Shown here: piece after piece, positions 16,801 through 25,800 of the stretch
Position numbering within the stretch: the first letter of the stretch is position 1
How the letters are laid out: each line of letters opens with the position of its first letter
Source: Pseudoalteromonas luteoviolacea NCIMB 1944
GTDB lineage: Bacteria; Pseudomonadota; Gammaproteobacteria; Enterobacterales; Alteromonadaceae
Direction: 5' to 3'
Assembly: GCF_001625565.1 (NCBI RefSeq)
Contig: NZ_AUXS01000097.1
Location: 286,640-350,639 of the forward strand
Length of the DNA stretch: 64,000 nt
Notes under the pieces: generated by a model
What the model saw: the letters and a program-made list of their open reading frames with translations, nothing else
Told to the model about the DNA's origin: nothing
Database searches by the model: none
Program-made: the position numbers and the translations under genes

Positions 16801-17552
16801 ATGGTTATGTGTTATCAGCTCACGATGGAGTAGAGTTGGTCAGGCTGTCCAATAGGTTGGGGTCTCAGCAGAGGCACTTTTTGATCAATGGACATTCCAG
16901 CCAAATTGAGGTGCTGGAAGATGTAAAGCATGTATCTCCACACCCTGAATTTAACAAAAATGGCTTGATTTATGTTTATTGGCAAATTCCATATTGGAGT
17001 CAGCCCACATATAACGAAGCTGTAACCAAGATAGACAACGGCTATAGGTTTGGTCAATCGGGTATTTATAAGGTGACTAAAGACAATATCGAGCTGGTTG
17101 AATCTTGGCAAGAAAAGGTCTTTAGCATTTATCAGGAGGATGTTTTAGATGTCTATTGGGTCAATGTCGATGACGACCCTGAATTCGAATTGATCCACCA
17201 CGTCATTGAAACGAGCAAGTGGGGGGGAGTTGAGCGAGACTCGAGTTATGCATTTGTTGCCGACCAAAATGGCGATAACTTAAAGTACATTCAGACTTAC
17301 CGCTATAATAAGGATATAGTTGCGGAAGAAGTCTTATCGAACGGAAAGTGTATAGATAATGCTTGTCGCAACACCATGAGAATAGAAACATTTTTATTTT
17401 CAAATACGTGGAAGTTGTTCGGTTACGATAAGGTGACAGGTTATACATTGTGGTCCCGAACCATCTCGAAAAACAATAAAGAGGGGGCATTAGCTTATTT
17501 TGACAAAGAAAAAATATATTTCTGGCTCAATGGCTTACATATAATAAAATAA
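13824..17552 (+). CDS. Large FG-GAP/PKD-like surface lipoprotein
   Basis: The product has 1242 residues from the ATG at 13824, chosen over the ATG at 13806 because GGAAGG lies six bases upstream and the lipobox signal (TLIITGC, Cys22) then starts cleanly. After a Gly/Ser linker comes a beta-rich region, then a PKD-like domain (RYTFESPGEYTVTLNAIDSSGN) and cadherin/Ig-like strands. The second half has repeated calcium-loop motifs of the FG-GAP/VCBS beta-propeller kind: DLNGDDTLEV, DLDGDGKKEL, DQDNNGVCEG, DIDGDGAREL, NVDDDPEFEL. It is probably an outer-membrane-anchored, calcium-stabilised binding or adhesion protein. It is a single-gene unit with a terminator. The ligand is unknown. Confidence 0.8.
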   Translation: MDYLRITPILFGIFLTLIITGCGGGSEGNSSESGFQDNQPTLPINGKLKLEARYGGSLEVAEVTNKNFALIAHDSVYWNDIKNFILYDDTDGFSIGHPKFYKYDDRAYILSESQNCESGTIDLPKVDADNLKSSYTAKFNNCKIGPIISNGVMNLHVVKNVGGIPEKIAYEFAAAFSIQDIESDASYTLTGYMVQSVYDTLLEASFVFHQGGKVRAWVDEKFADSGESYNHIYLPDYGRVSLSESSAAPSFPDTISGDIDISFRKRFNNYLELGLWNTNGSLYGPSNPKFSYGQEPLEERVIYVPYEHFSLSSLSEDNGPHIPVIQVPNVVSPSELHTMEVTELRAADYDLSQLNWVITDEFGEILSEGEQRQHRYTFESPGEYTVTLNAIDSSGNIGTAAEQVYVTGKKRETLIIEADISVKSELKEGELFTAQLNIENLDNYTIKLTSGPKSMTLSPSGEIKWDGQLDDGYHFADTVYYSIEVIDEGENKSENVKGVVAIPTNTKVSSVFHYTGDYPTYNRSWPVGSDKAAQLLPSSDDYRDGIYWLTIQDDKLKVDSNLLSRNSEGPILDVSYSDDTQSMVYLYANENNLSAGTGGYKSFQSSADTNHIFEFATPRDYPAPRLVDLNGDDTLEVVNMIGNNRVEIFDATYVRSEHQLPRYLTFFTWQSWKACDLDGDGKKELAFFATNPTLKEVKLVLSSFKDNALTDFEVHQQGYYQWHGSIVNNTLFVDQDNNGVCEGLLTLGENETGEQYLSWYIYEEGSLIKKGQLNTNEFGSLYHDAFAIVDDSSGVGGILFQSDNGLTLVGYDQIKQGFIANAYSYVAGLEVIPNVNNSTIIGQSDIDGDGARELILKHVVSSEDAISSTLLNWQNSSSGKDTYLIAASLEDNKIKPKYISNLSTRYSRKSTAAGSRVVPLNDGSLMINVYEYTDIIDERNNFRKRHFSPGYGNSMVMRSDGSYYQEVGSEYILYDVDRVEQKRIPIPSSELSDGYVLSAHDGVELVRLSNRLGSQQRHFLINGHSSQIEVLEDVKHVSPHPEFNKNGLIYVYWQIPYWSQPTYNEAVTKIDNGYRFGQSGIYKVTKDNIELVESWQEKVFSIYQEDVLDVYWVNVDDDPEFELIHHVIETSKWGGVERDSSYAFVADQNGDNLKYIQTYRYNKDIVAEEVLSNGKCIDNACRNTMRIETFLFSNTWKLFGYDKVTGYTLWSRTISKNNKEGALAYFDKEKIYFWLNGLHIIK

Positions 17553-17558
17553 AATGAT

Positions 17559-17590
17559 AGAGCTAGCCCCTTTGAGGCTGGCTCTGTTTT
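17559..17590 (+). terminator. Rho-independent terminator
   Basis: AGAGCTAGCC (17559-17568) pairs with GGCTGGCTCT (17576-17585) with one G-T wobble and a 7-base loop, followed by GTTTT. It directly follows the stop of the large lipoprotein gene. Confidence 0.8.
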
Positions 17591-17755
17591 AGGTGGTTTT
17601 CACTAGCAGTATAAGTCTCAACTTGCCTGATCTGTCAGGCTTATTAGGACTCAATCAAATCAGACAGTCGAATATGTGCCAAGATTATCTAATTACACAG
17701 TTAAAACAAATGCTCTGTAACGCTTCTAGCCGAGGTTACAGGCTCACTGGCTGCC

Positions 17756-18262
17756 TTACTGAATTGACTGATTAGGTACTTTTACTAATTTTGCTGAGGT
17801 GTGAAACTTTTCGTCAGATTCATAAATAAACAAGCCTCTTACCAGCAGATAATTATATTTGTCATCAACGATAGCTGCATGTGTATAACGAGTTCTCACT
17901 CCTGGATATACAAATGTATGTTCCCACATATCTGCTATCCAAGGGGCATCTTTAATTTTGTGGGGTAGTTTAAGCTGCTTATTAATCTTATTGTCGCCTT
18001 CTTCCAAAGGTTCTCCTGACTTAAGTCCTCTGAGGCTAAACTCTAACTCCGTAAGTTTTATTGGAACAACCCCTTTATTGTCTAGAGATGCAACAATCTC
18101 AACTACATGCTTGTCGTCTTCTTTTCCTACAAAATTAATTTCAACGTCAAATTGAACCCTAGGAAAGTGTTCGTCTCTTCTATAAAACTTGTAGATTGCA
18201 AATAGACCGCCAATCACACCTAGCAATAGACTTACAGATTTAATTAGAGATGAATAGTCCAC
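17756..18262 (-). CDS. Unknown membrane-anchored protein
   Basis: A 168-residue protein with one N-terminal membrane segment (SVSLLLGVIGGLFAIYKFY) followed at once by RRDEH, which predicts an N-out, C-in anchor. The remaining 135 residues are soluble and rich in strands (VQFDVEINFVGKEDDKHVVEIVASL, VVPIKLTELEFSLRG), a pattern that recalls an immunoglobulin-like sandwich. I do not recognise the family. No strong Shine-Dalgarno is visible. It lies alone between the lipoprotein gene and the histidine kinase gene and has about 225 bases upstream with no other gene. Confidence 0.6.
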   Translation of the reverse strand: MDYSSLIKSVSLLLGVIGGLFAIYKFYRRDEHFPRVQFDVEINFVGKEDDKHVVEIVASLDNKGVVPIKLTELEFSLRGLKSGEPLEEGDNKINKQLKLPHKIKDAPWIADMWEHTFVYPGVRTRYTHAAIVDDKYNYLLVRGLFIYESDEKFHTSAKLVKVPNQSIQ

Positions 18263-18488
18263 GCGATACCTTAAAGGTTGCTAGTGAGCACAGCGAAATG
18301 AGCCCAAAAGATTACTGAAAGAGGGCCTTTCCAATGCCAATTAGTTATTAATAAAAGCCATAAAGCAAGCAATATCGAATACAAAAGTCAAAACCACTTG
18401 GGCCGTCAGTAAATTACTCATTGTTGTCAGCCAGATGACATATAACCCAATTTTTTCAAACAGTAAGGGATGATATGAGCTACTTCAA

Positions 18489-21400
18489 CTACGCCGACTG
18501 TTCTAACAATTGCGAAATCACCTCTCTGGCTTGATCAAATTCAAAATCTTCAATGAGTTCCACAAGTTCAATGCAAGTAGACTCATCAATTTTATGGTTC
18601 GCTTTGAGCTCATAAACTTTTTCAACGGATTGAGTATCACAACTGAGTAATAGCTCTTCCAGTTCTAAGAAATCCCCACGCGTAACTTTAAAACTCACAA
18701 TATTTGATGTGCTGGGAGCTGGGGTCGCTGGCTTTTCATCACTTTGCAGTTCACTTAGGCTTTTGTGCAGCCCTCTTAGGTATTCCGTTAGGACTTCTAC
18801 ATCTTGTGGTTCAACCTTTTGCTCATTAGCGATTGCTGCTTCGATGTCTGAAGCTTGTTTGGAGAGTTCATCGATGCACAAATTTGCACTGGCCCCTTTT
18901 AGTGAATGAGCAATACGCTCTGCATGTTCCATGTCTCCGATGACAAGCGCTTGATTGAGGTTAATGGTTTCTTCAATTTGATTGCGCGCAAATTTTTTAA
19001 TGATGTTCCAAAACGCTTTTTCATTGCCCCCTAACCGTTTTATTGCCCGCTCAATATCGACCCCATCTAACTTGATCTCTTGTTGCTCTGCATTTGTTTC
19101 TACTTCTGGCTGTTTGTCGTCAGCGCTCTCAACTACTTGACGTAAATTAGTGTCGTCTTGGTTAGTCACTTTATACAAATGTGCGTGTAAGGTCTCAGTC
19201 ATTTGATTGAAATTAATGGGCTTACCAATATGATCATTCATGCCTGCAGCTTTACATTTTTGTAAATCTTCTTTCATGACATTTGCAGTCATGGCGACAA
19301 TTGGTAAACCATCGAACTGACTGAGTTCACGTATTTTCTTCGTCGCAGAGTAACCGTCCATAACAGGCATTTGTATGTCCATAAGCACGATATCAAAGGT
19401 GTTATCTTTGACCATATCAACAGCAATCTGACCGTTATCTGCGATGGTTACGTCTAAATTTAAAGAACTAAGCATCTCATTGGCAATTTCTTGATTTGTC
19501 GTATTGTCTTCAACAAGTAGCACTTTTTGTTTCTCGAATGAATGTTTCACCCCACTGTCTTTGTTCGACACATCTCCGTTTCTAGGCTGACTTGCTAAGT
19601 TAAATGATTCCATAATGGCATCTAACAGAACTGACGCATTGACGGGTTTGAGAATTATGGCATCGATTAAGTCGTGGATTTGTGAGTTCATACCAATGTC
19701 GGTGCCGTATGCTGTAACAAGTACATATTTGGGCTCAGGCGTTAATTCAAGTGAACGAATGTGTTTGATGGCATCAATTCCGCTCATATTCGGCATTTTC
19801 CAATCCATGAACACAATGTCAAATTTGCTGCCTTGCACAAGTTCGATTGCGCCCGCACCGCTTGACGCGCAAGTGACAGTAAACTTCATCGCTTTGAGCA
19901 GGTTCGTTAATATTGCGCGAGCACTTTCATTGTCATCAACGACTAATGCGTGTTTACCAGCTAACTGGCTATCAGGACAAATGACATTGGTCAGTTTGGC
20001 CGACTGCAACCCGCAGCGAACTGTAAAGTAAAACTCAGAGCCTTGACCTTGCTCACTGTTAACCCCAATTGTACCTCCCATTAGTTCGACCAGCTTTTTA
20101 GAAATACTCAGCCCGAGTCCGGTTCCCCCATATTTGCGAGTAATGGAGCCATCAGCTTGTGAAAATGCATTGAACAACTTGCTTTGCTGCTCTTGAGACA
20201 TGCCAATGCCAGTGTCTTTTACAGTAAACTTCAAGGTGGTTTGGTCATCTTGCTGTTCAAGATTGGTGACCGAAATGGTAATTTCTCCACGTTCTGTGAA
20301 TTTGATGGCATTGCCACATAAGTTAATTAAGACTTGGCCCAAACGAAGTGGATCGCCGACAAGGCTAATTGGTACATCAGGAGCAATGTCCAACAGCATT
20401 TCCAAGCCTTTTTCTTGCATACGAATGACGTTGATATTAACAACGTTATCCATTACTTCTTGCAAAGAAAAATCGATATCTTCAATTTCTAATTTGCCTG
20501 ATTCTATTTTAGAAAAATCTAAAATGTCGTTAATTATCCCGAGTAAACTCTTAGCCGCTTGGTCTATTTTATTGACATAACCGGATTGCTGGGTGGTTAA
20601 CTCAGTGCGAAGTGCCAGATGGCTCATGCCAATAATTGCATTCATTGGTGTGCGAATTTCATGGCTCATATTTGCCAAAAATTCTCCTTTAGCAGTACTC
20701 ATTTCATCCGCTTTATCTTTTGCTAGGCGTAGCTCAAGCTCCATTTGTTTGCGTTCTGTTACATCAAGTAATAAACCAACCACACCAGCAAGTTCATTTT
20801 CGGCATTGGTAAATACAGCTTCATAAACTATAAAGTTGCGGGGGTCGCCTTGTGCATTATCAATTTTTATTTCGTAGTGTTGGTTTGACTTACCATCAAG
20901 TAAATCTTGGTGTGACTGCTCAAAAACTTGTGCAATTTCATAATTAAAAATATCTTCTGTGGTGGCGTCCAAAACATCTGCATCGAATGTCCCAAAATAT
21001 TGATGAAAAACACTATTAACACCTAAATAATTGCCAGAGCTGTTTTTGTAATACATTGGGCTTGGAATGGCATCGAGAATTTTTTTGTTGAGCTCGAGTT
21101 GTTCTACAATACGTTTTTCGGCCTTTGACTGTAAGTCGATGTTTTGTGTAAGCTGTAGACTAACTGCCAAATCGTTTATGACCGATTTCACCCACTTATA
21201 ATCTTGATCAGTTAGCTCAACTAAGCTGCCCAGCTCTAACAAACCAATACTGTCATTGCTGACGACCAAGGGGAAATAATATAACTCGCTTATAGAGAGC
21301 TTTTCTCCATTTAACTCAATGGCATACTGCTCCTTTTCAAACTTCATCGAATAGGGCTTTTGAGTGCTTAATACATGAAAGTGAATGGAGTCATAGTTAC

Positions 21401-22511
21401 TATATGTTCTTGCGCAATTGCAGCTGTATCCGGTGCCAGCAACGCGAGTAAGCACTTTTTGTTCTTCAAAAACATATAAGCCTAAAAGGGGAACTGAAAG
21501 CCTTTGCTCCAAGAACTGCAAGAGTTCTTCTCCAAGCTCGTTGGGATTTTTTTTCCCTCTAAGTGCTAACCCAAAGTCTTTCATGATGGTGTTGAATTCG
21601 AGCTGTTCAGACAAGTCGTTCAGGAGTTTGTTCATTGATTTTGACAGATCTGATAGGTCGCCTTTCACCGATTCATCAAGCACGAAGTTATAATTGCCTT
21701 TTTCTACATTGCTCACTACTTGTTTTTGGATTGATGCAACTGGGTTTATATAGAGTTTCCAAAGCAGGTAAAAAGACAATGCGATATTGATAAGTAAAAT
21801 TAAATTGAAAATATTTCTGAGCAAATAGGTGTTGTTTAAACTATTTTGGTGACTCTCAAGCTCAGCATTGAGGCGATTAGTGATAGCTCTGTGTGCTTCA
21901 CCAATTGCCGACATGATTTTCGATTTCTCAACTAGATAGTTGTCGCTGAAAAGAATTTTTTGAGCGCTTACTAAGTCTGGTGCTGCGTCTTTGACCCAAT
22001 TACCGTATTCGTCTTTGTGTATGCCCTCTATGGCGTTAAAAGCCCGACGCTCAAGACTAACCAAAGCATTGGATGTAGAAAGCGCATTTTGCATCTGCAA
22101 AAGTTCAAAGTCCTGCGCACCCAACTGTTGAAATCGCTCAATTATATTATGTCCATCGTTTACTCGGATCGTCTCAGGAACGCTGGAGTGAGGGGCTGCT
22201 AGGCTATCCCAATAGTCATAGGTGTTGGCATTGTCCGCTCGAACCTTGCCATCTCGCACTAGCAAAGTGTAACTGAAAAGCTGCTGCCATTTATCATTGC
22301 CTGTCACTGCATAGGCTCTTGCAAAATTTGTCAAATTGTCTGAACTCAGCTTTAGTTCATGGGCAAGCTCCGTCAGCTTAAAAAGTTGGGTCTGTTTATC
22401 AGTCAAAGCGCTGACTTCTGATTTGACGTAATAGGACATTAACCCAATCCCAATACTGACAAGCAACATTATTGAGAATGTGATAAAGAAGCTGACTCTT
22501 AAACTTTTCAT
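18489..22511 (-). CDS. Hybrid histidine kinase (GAF-PAS-HisKA-HATPase-REC-REC-Hpt)
   Basis: A 1340-residue inner-membrane sensor. Order: membrane helix (about 8-28), periplasmic helical sensor (30-230), second membrane helix (232-252), HAMP-like region (255-305), GAF-like domain with a CNC motif (about 310-455), PAS (475-587), HisKA with phospho-acceptor His617 (MSHEIRTPMNAI), HATPase (N box, KDTGIGM, GGTGLGLSI), REC1 (Asp903), REC2 (Asp1045) and Hpt (His1202 in AHSLKGASAN). This is a full internal phosphorelay of the BarA/ArcB kind. It is divergent from a REC-HD-GYP gene 91 bases away, which makes the output REC proteins there likely phosphorelay targets. The signal is unknown. Confidence 0.93.
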   Translation of the reverse strand: MKSLRVSFFITFSIMLLVSIGIGLMSYYVKSEVSALTDKQTQLFKLTELAHELKLSSDNLTNFARAYAVTGNDKWQQLFSYTLLVRDGKVRADNANTYDYWDSLAAPHSSVPETIRVNDGHNIIERFQQLGAQDFELLQMQNALSTSNALVSLERRAFNAIEGIHKDEYGNWVKDAAPDLVSAQKILFSDNYLVEKSKIMSAIGEAHRAITNRLNAELESHQNSLNNTYLLRNIFNLILLINIALSFYLLWKLYINPVASIQKQVVSNVEKGNYNFVLDESVKGDLSDLSKSMNKLLNDLSEQLEFNTIMKDFGLALRGKKNPNELGEELLQFLEQRLSVPLLGLYVFEEQKVLTRVAGTGYSCNCARTYSNYDSIHFHVLSTQKPYSMKFEKEQYAIELNGEKLSISELYYFPLVVSNDSIGLLELGSLVELTDQDYKWVKSVINDLAVSLQLTQNIDLQSKAEKRIVEQLELNKKILDAIPSPMYYKNSSGNYLGVNSVFHQYFGTFDADVLDATTEDIFNYEIAQVFEQSHQDLLDGKSNQHYEIKIDNAQGDPRNFIVYEAVFTNAENELAGVVGLLLDVTERKQMELELRLAKDKADEMSTAKGEFLANMSHEIRTPMNAIIGMSHLALRTELTTQQSGYVNKIDQAAKSLLGIINDILDFSKIESGKLEIEDIDFSLQEVMDNVVNINVIRMQEKGLEMLLDIAPDVPISLVGDPLRLGQVLINLCGNAIKFTERGEITISVTNLEQQDDQTTLKFTVKDTGIGMSQEQQSKLFNAFSQADGSITRKYGGTGLGLSISKKLVELMGGTIGVNSEQGQGSEFYFTVRCGLQSAKLTNVICPDSQLAGKHALVVDDNESARAILTNLLKAMKFTVTCASSGAGAIELVQGSKFDIVFMDWKMPNMSGIDAIKHIRSLELTPEPKYVLVTAYGTDIGMNSQIHDLIDAIILKPVNASVLLDAIMESFNLASQPRNGDVSNKDSGVKHSFEKQKVLLVEDNTTNQEIANEMLSSLNLDVTIADNGQIAVDMVKDNTFDIVLMDIQMPVMDGYSATKKIRELSQFDGLPIVAMTANVMKEDLQKCKAAGMNDHIGKPINFNQMTETLHAHLYKVTNQDDTNLRQVVESADDKQPEVETNAEQQEIKLDGVDIERAIKRLGGNEKAFWNIIKKFARNQIEETINLNQALVIGDMEHAERIAHSLKGASANLCIDELSKQASDIEAAIANEQKVEPQDVEVLTEYLRGLHKSLSELQSDEKPATPAPSTSNIVSFKVTRGDFLELEELLLSCDTQSVEKVYELKANHKIDESTCIELVELIEDFEFDQAREVISQLLEQSA

Positions 22512-22602
22512 CTAATCCAATCCATGCTTGGCGTTTCAGTAATAATAGACCTATATTTTTGTGTGTGATGAATAATTGTCTAACAATTCAATAGAAGAGC
22601 CT

Positions 22603-23682
22603 ATGGAACAGCTTAAAACGGTGTTGGTAGTAGATGATGTGAAGGAAAACCTGGCTTTCATGACGGAAATTATCAAAGATAAATATCGTGTCTTAGCGGT
22701 AAAAAGTGGTGAAGCCGCTATTTCCGTGGTTGAAAAAAACAAAGTTGACATCATTCTTCTTGATGTTGTTATGCCACAGATGAATGGCTACGAGGTGATC
22801 AAGTACTTAAAGTCGCACGAGGTATACAGTGAAATACCGGTGATTTTTTTGACTGCAAAAACCAGTGTTGAAGATGAAGAAAAAGGTTTTTTGTTGGGTG
22901 CATGTGATTACATTAACAAGCCAATTAGTCCGCCAATACTGCTTGCTCGCCTAAATACACACTTATTGAACAAAGAATCCAAAGACATTCTAAAAAACAA
23001 AAACGATTATTTGGAAGAAGAGGTTCAAAAGCGCACGGAGCAAATGTCTCGCCTTCAAGATGTCACTATTCAGGCAATGGCTAGCCTAGCCGAAACCCGA
23101 GACCAAGAAACCGGTAATCATATTCGCCGTACACAGCTCTACGTAAAACTATTGGCAACTATTTTGTGCGAGAAGGAAAAATATAAAAAGGTACTCACTT
23201 TAGAAGTGATTAATAATTTTTATAAGTCTGCCCCGTTACATGACATTGGCAAAGTAGGGATCCCAGACAATGTTCTGCTCAAACCAGGTCGGCTTACAGC
23301 TGACGAGTTTGAAATCATGAAAAACCATACCGTATTTGGTCGCAACGCCATAGAGACTGCCGAGTCTGCGCTGGGTCAGGCAAATAGCTTCCTTAAAACT
23401 GCGAAGGAAATCTCTCACTATCATCACGAAAAGTGGGATGGCTCCGGCTACCCTGAAGGGTTGAAAGGAGAAGAAATCCCACTTAGCGCACGCATGATGG
23501 CGATAGCGGATGTCTATGATGCATTGATCAGTCGGCGAGTTTATAAAGATGCGATGGAGCATGACAAAGCAATTGCAATCATGAAAGAAGGACGGGGGAG
23601 TCATTTTGATCCTGAGTTGTTGGATGAGTTTTTGGAAAAAGAAAATTTATTTTTTGATATTTCTCAGCAGTATCGAGATTAA
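22603..23682 (+). CDS. Response regulator with HD-GYP domain (c-di-GMP phosphodiesterase)
   Basis: A 359-residue cytoplasmic protein. The REC domain (1-120) has the acidic pair DD11-12, phospho-acceptor Asp54 (ILLDVVMPQM) and the switch lysine in DYINKP. A coiled linker (about 125-155) leads to HD-GYP with HDIGKVGIPD (His213/Asp214), HHEKWDGSGYP and IADVYDAL, all metal-ligand motifs present, so it should hydrolyse cyclic di-GMP. The frame opens at a TTG (22576), but the ATG at 22603 with AGAAG upstream gives the normal REC N-terminus. It forms an operon with the next REC gene and is divergent from the hybrid kinase, a probable phosphate source. Confidence 0.92.
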   Translation: MEQLKTVLVVDDVKENLAFMTEIIKDKYRVLAVKSGEAAISVVEKNKVDIILLDVVMPQMNGYEVIKYLKSHEVYSEIPVIFLTAKTSVEDEEKGFLLGACDYINKPISPPILLARLNTHLLNKESKDILKNKNDYLEEEVQKRTEQMSRLQDVTIQAMASLAETRDQETGNHIRRTQLYVKLLATILCEKEKYKKVLTLEVINNFYKSAPLHDIGKVGIPDNVLLKPGRLTADEFEIMKNHTVFGRNAIETAESALGQANSFLKTAKEISHYHHEKWDGSGYPEGLKGEEIPLSARMMAIADVYDALISRRVYKDAMEHDKAIAIMKEGRGSHFDPELLDEFLEKENLFFDISQQYRD

Positions 23683-23699
23683 AGCCTATTGGGGGGCGT

Positions 23700-24821
23700 A
23701 TGTCGTACTCAATTTTGTTAGTCGATGACGATGAAGTTAACCATGATATTGCAAAAACAATGCTTGGTGAATCACATGATTACTTCTCAGCGCATAACGG
23801 CGAAGAAGCACTGACATTATTTCATGAGCGTAAATATGATGCGATTTTGCTGGATGTTGTGATGCCGGGTATGAACGGATATGAGGTTTGTAAGGCGATT
23901 CGCAGTAACCCTTCTAACTCCGATACTCCGGTTTTATTCGTTTCCTCAAAAGATTGTATTGAAGACAAACTTGAAGGGTTTAAAGCAGGTGGTGATGATT
24001 ACATCACCAAGCCATTTGATGCAGCTGAACTTAGTTTTAGGATCGACAGATTGGTTAAGTTCAGTAGTGAAATTGATACCTTAAAAGTGAATTGCGAGGC
24101 TGCCGAAGAAGTTACCTTAACAGCCATTACCAGTTGTAGTGAATTGGGTTTATGCCTTGAGTTCATTGAAAACTCATACCAATGCAACACCTTGGCGGAT
24201 TTATCGAACGCAGTTTTATCCGTTTGTCGAAACTTGGATTTAAATGCATCTGTACAGTTGGGGCTATTGGGCGAATTTAGAGATTTTTGTAACTTTGGCG
24301 TCATTAACCCGTTAGAAAGCGAGCTTCTTAAAAAAGGGCGAGAGAGTAAAACCGTCATTAACATCGAAAAGCGTAGCTTTTTCAACAGCGCATATTGCTC
24401 ATTATTAATAAAAAATATGCCCATTGATGACGATGAGAAATACGGAAGGTTTAATGACATATTGGCACTGGTGGTTAGAGGTGCAGACGCTAGACTAAAA
24501 AGTTTAGAAACCAACATTCAAGCTATTCAAGCGAAGAATAAGGGGCTCAGAGAGCTTAGTCAGGTGGCGAGTAAAGACTTAGAAGACATTGAACTTATTT
24601 TTAAAAACTATAATCAATCATGCCAAGAGCTAGTTGAAACGCTTATTTTTGACGTAGAAGATTCAATAATCTCTTTTGGCATGAGCGAAACGCAAGAACA
24701 AACCCTACGAGAAACTCTAGACGGCGCGAAAGAAGATCTTCAGAAAATACAAGAGCACTCAGAAGACATGTCTGCCACATTCAACGATTTCTTTATTAAA
24801 TTGGACAAGTTAATAGATTAA
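23700..24821 (+). CDS. Response regulator with unassigned helical output domain
   Basis: A 373-residue protein starting 17 bases after the HD-GYP gene. The N-terminal REC domain (1-120) is complete: DDD (9-11), phospho-acceptor Asp52 (LLDVVMPGMNGYEV), VSSKD and DYITKPF. The middle part (about 135-265) has weak GAF-like features (CRNLDLNASVQLGLLG, AYCSLLIKNMPID). The C-terminus (275-373) is a long acidic helical region (KDLEDIELIFKNYNQSCQELVETLIFDVED) that may dimerise. No DNA-binding or GGDEF/EAL motif is seen, so it may act by protein contact with the kinase or HD-GYP partner. Confidence 0.85.
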   Translation: MSYSILLVDDDEVNHDIAKTMLGESHDYFSAHNGEEALTLFHERKYDAILLDVVMPGMNGYEVCKAIRSNPSNSDTPVLFVSSKDCIEDKLEGFKAGGDDYITKPFDAAELSFRIDRLVKFSSEIDTLKVNCEAAEEVTLTAITSCSELGLCLEFIENSYQCNTLADLSNAVLSVCRNLDLNASVQLGLLGEFRDFCNFGVINPLESELLKKGRESKTVINIEKRSFFNSAYCSLLIKNMPIDDDEKYGRFNDILALVVRGADARLKSLETNIQAIQAKNKGLRELSQVASKDLEDIELIFKNYNQSCQELVETLIFDVEDSIISFGMSETQEQTLRETLDGAKEDLQKIQEHSEDMSATFNDFFIKLDKLID

Positions 24822-25220
24822 TCAATTAATTTTTCTTTATTTAATATTTACGTGTGAGAAGAGGGTTCTCTCATATTGATTTTTTCATTATTTTTATTTT
24901 CATGTTGTAATGGTTGAGGCCATTTGTTAGCTTTATTTATGATTATTTTTATTGGAAGAATAAACATTAAGATGCTAATTTGGGGCTTTAATCAATATTG
25001 TTTGATATAGATATCAGCTTTTTAATCTATTATCAGCAAATGGACTTAACAGCTGGTTTTCATCATGTATTGAATCAAGTAGTACACAGAGCGTATTATT
25101 TAGGACCAAAGGCGCACTTCTAATTAAAAAGGGTTGTTGTGAAGGGTTATCTAGTCGAAGCAACGTGAGCACATATTTGCGTTTTGCTTTCAGGCTTATC
25201 CTCAACCCGTATTTATCTGG
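24822..25220. other. Gene-free stretch after the signalling cluster
   Basis: The stretch is AT-rich and has no convincing gene. A weak hairpin (TGAGA / TCTCA, 24855-24873) followed by ATTGATTTTTT may end the REC operon. A 63-codon leftward frame with a TTG start (25014-25205) has no clear ribosome binding site or recognisable family and is not called. Confidence 0.4.
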
Positions 25221-25520
25221 ATGCTATTAATAAAGGAATTAAAAGTGTGCCCCAATTTTAAGTCTCTTGAAGCACAGTGGTTTTTTGAATTCCATGTAAC
25301 ATTGTTTGCTGTTCTGGCTTTTTTTGCCATGATCATATTGCCAGCGCTTAGGATTTTACTCCACTGCTATACTAAAAAGGAAAATCTACATTCATTTATT
25401 ACATTATTTACGACACGAGTGGTCTCAAATAGTAAGCTCGAAGTTTTTGCTTTGTTAGTTTTGTTTTTTTATTTCATATACTTTTTTAGTGTGTTTATTT
25501 TTAAATTCTGTATGCAATGA
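25221..25520 (+). CDS. Possible small membrane protein
   Basis: A 99-codon frame with two strongly hydrophobic segments (TLFAVLAFFAMIILPALRILL and FALLVLFFYFIYFFSVFIF) separated by a basic loop (HCYTKKENLHS). The ATG at 25221 lacks a good ribosome binding site, whereas a GTG at 25245 has AAAGGA nearby, so the true product may be shorter (91 residues). AT-rich DNA can yield such hydrophobic frames by chance, and I recognise no family. Kept at low confidence because of the paired membrane segments and the polar loop. Confidence 0.3.
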   Translation: MLLIKELKVCPNFKSLEAQWFFEFHVTLFAVLAFFAMIILPALRILLHCYTKKENLHSFITLFTTRVVSNSKLEVFALLVLFFYFIYFFSVFIFKFCMQ

Positions 25521-25766
25521 TATAAAACTTATCGTAAATTGTGAGTGATTAATGGTTGTTTAAGGTGGTATCACCGCGTTGATTGAGAAGGGTGTTTTTC
25601 ACCTTATGGATTATTAGAATGGTATTGATACACCTCTGCTCGGTTATCCAGCTTCTATATGATATTACTTTTATATTTTATAATTGATTAAACTATTTAT
25701 TTAACAAGGTGAGTGAACATTTTCTAATTTGAAAGTCACTTATAACGACATGGGTTTGTTAGAGGA

Positions 25767-25790
25767 AAAGCAGCCCATTCAAGCTGCTTT
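25767..25790 (-). terminator. Hairpin terminator left of the fibrinogen-like fragment
   Basis: AAAGCAGC (25767-25774) and GCTGCTTT (25783-25790) form an 8-bp stem with an 8-base loop. T-rich sequence follows on the plus strand (GTTTTGG), and the minus-strand stem ends in TTTTCC. It lies 10 bases past the leftward stop codon. Confidence 0.65.
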
Positions 25791-25800
25791 GTTTTGGTGT

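Noticed and set aside
19615..20031. Rightward 138-codon frame inside the hybrid kinase
   Set aside because: It is antisense to REC1 of the kinase and has no signals of its own.
25014..25205. Small leftward gene
   Set aside because: TTG start, no clear ribosome binding site, no recognisable pattern, in an AT-rich spacer.
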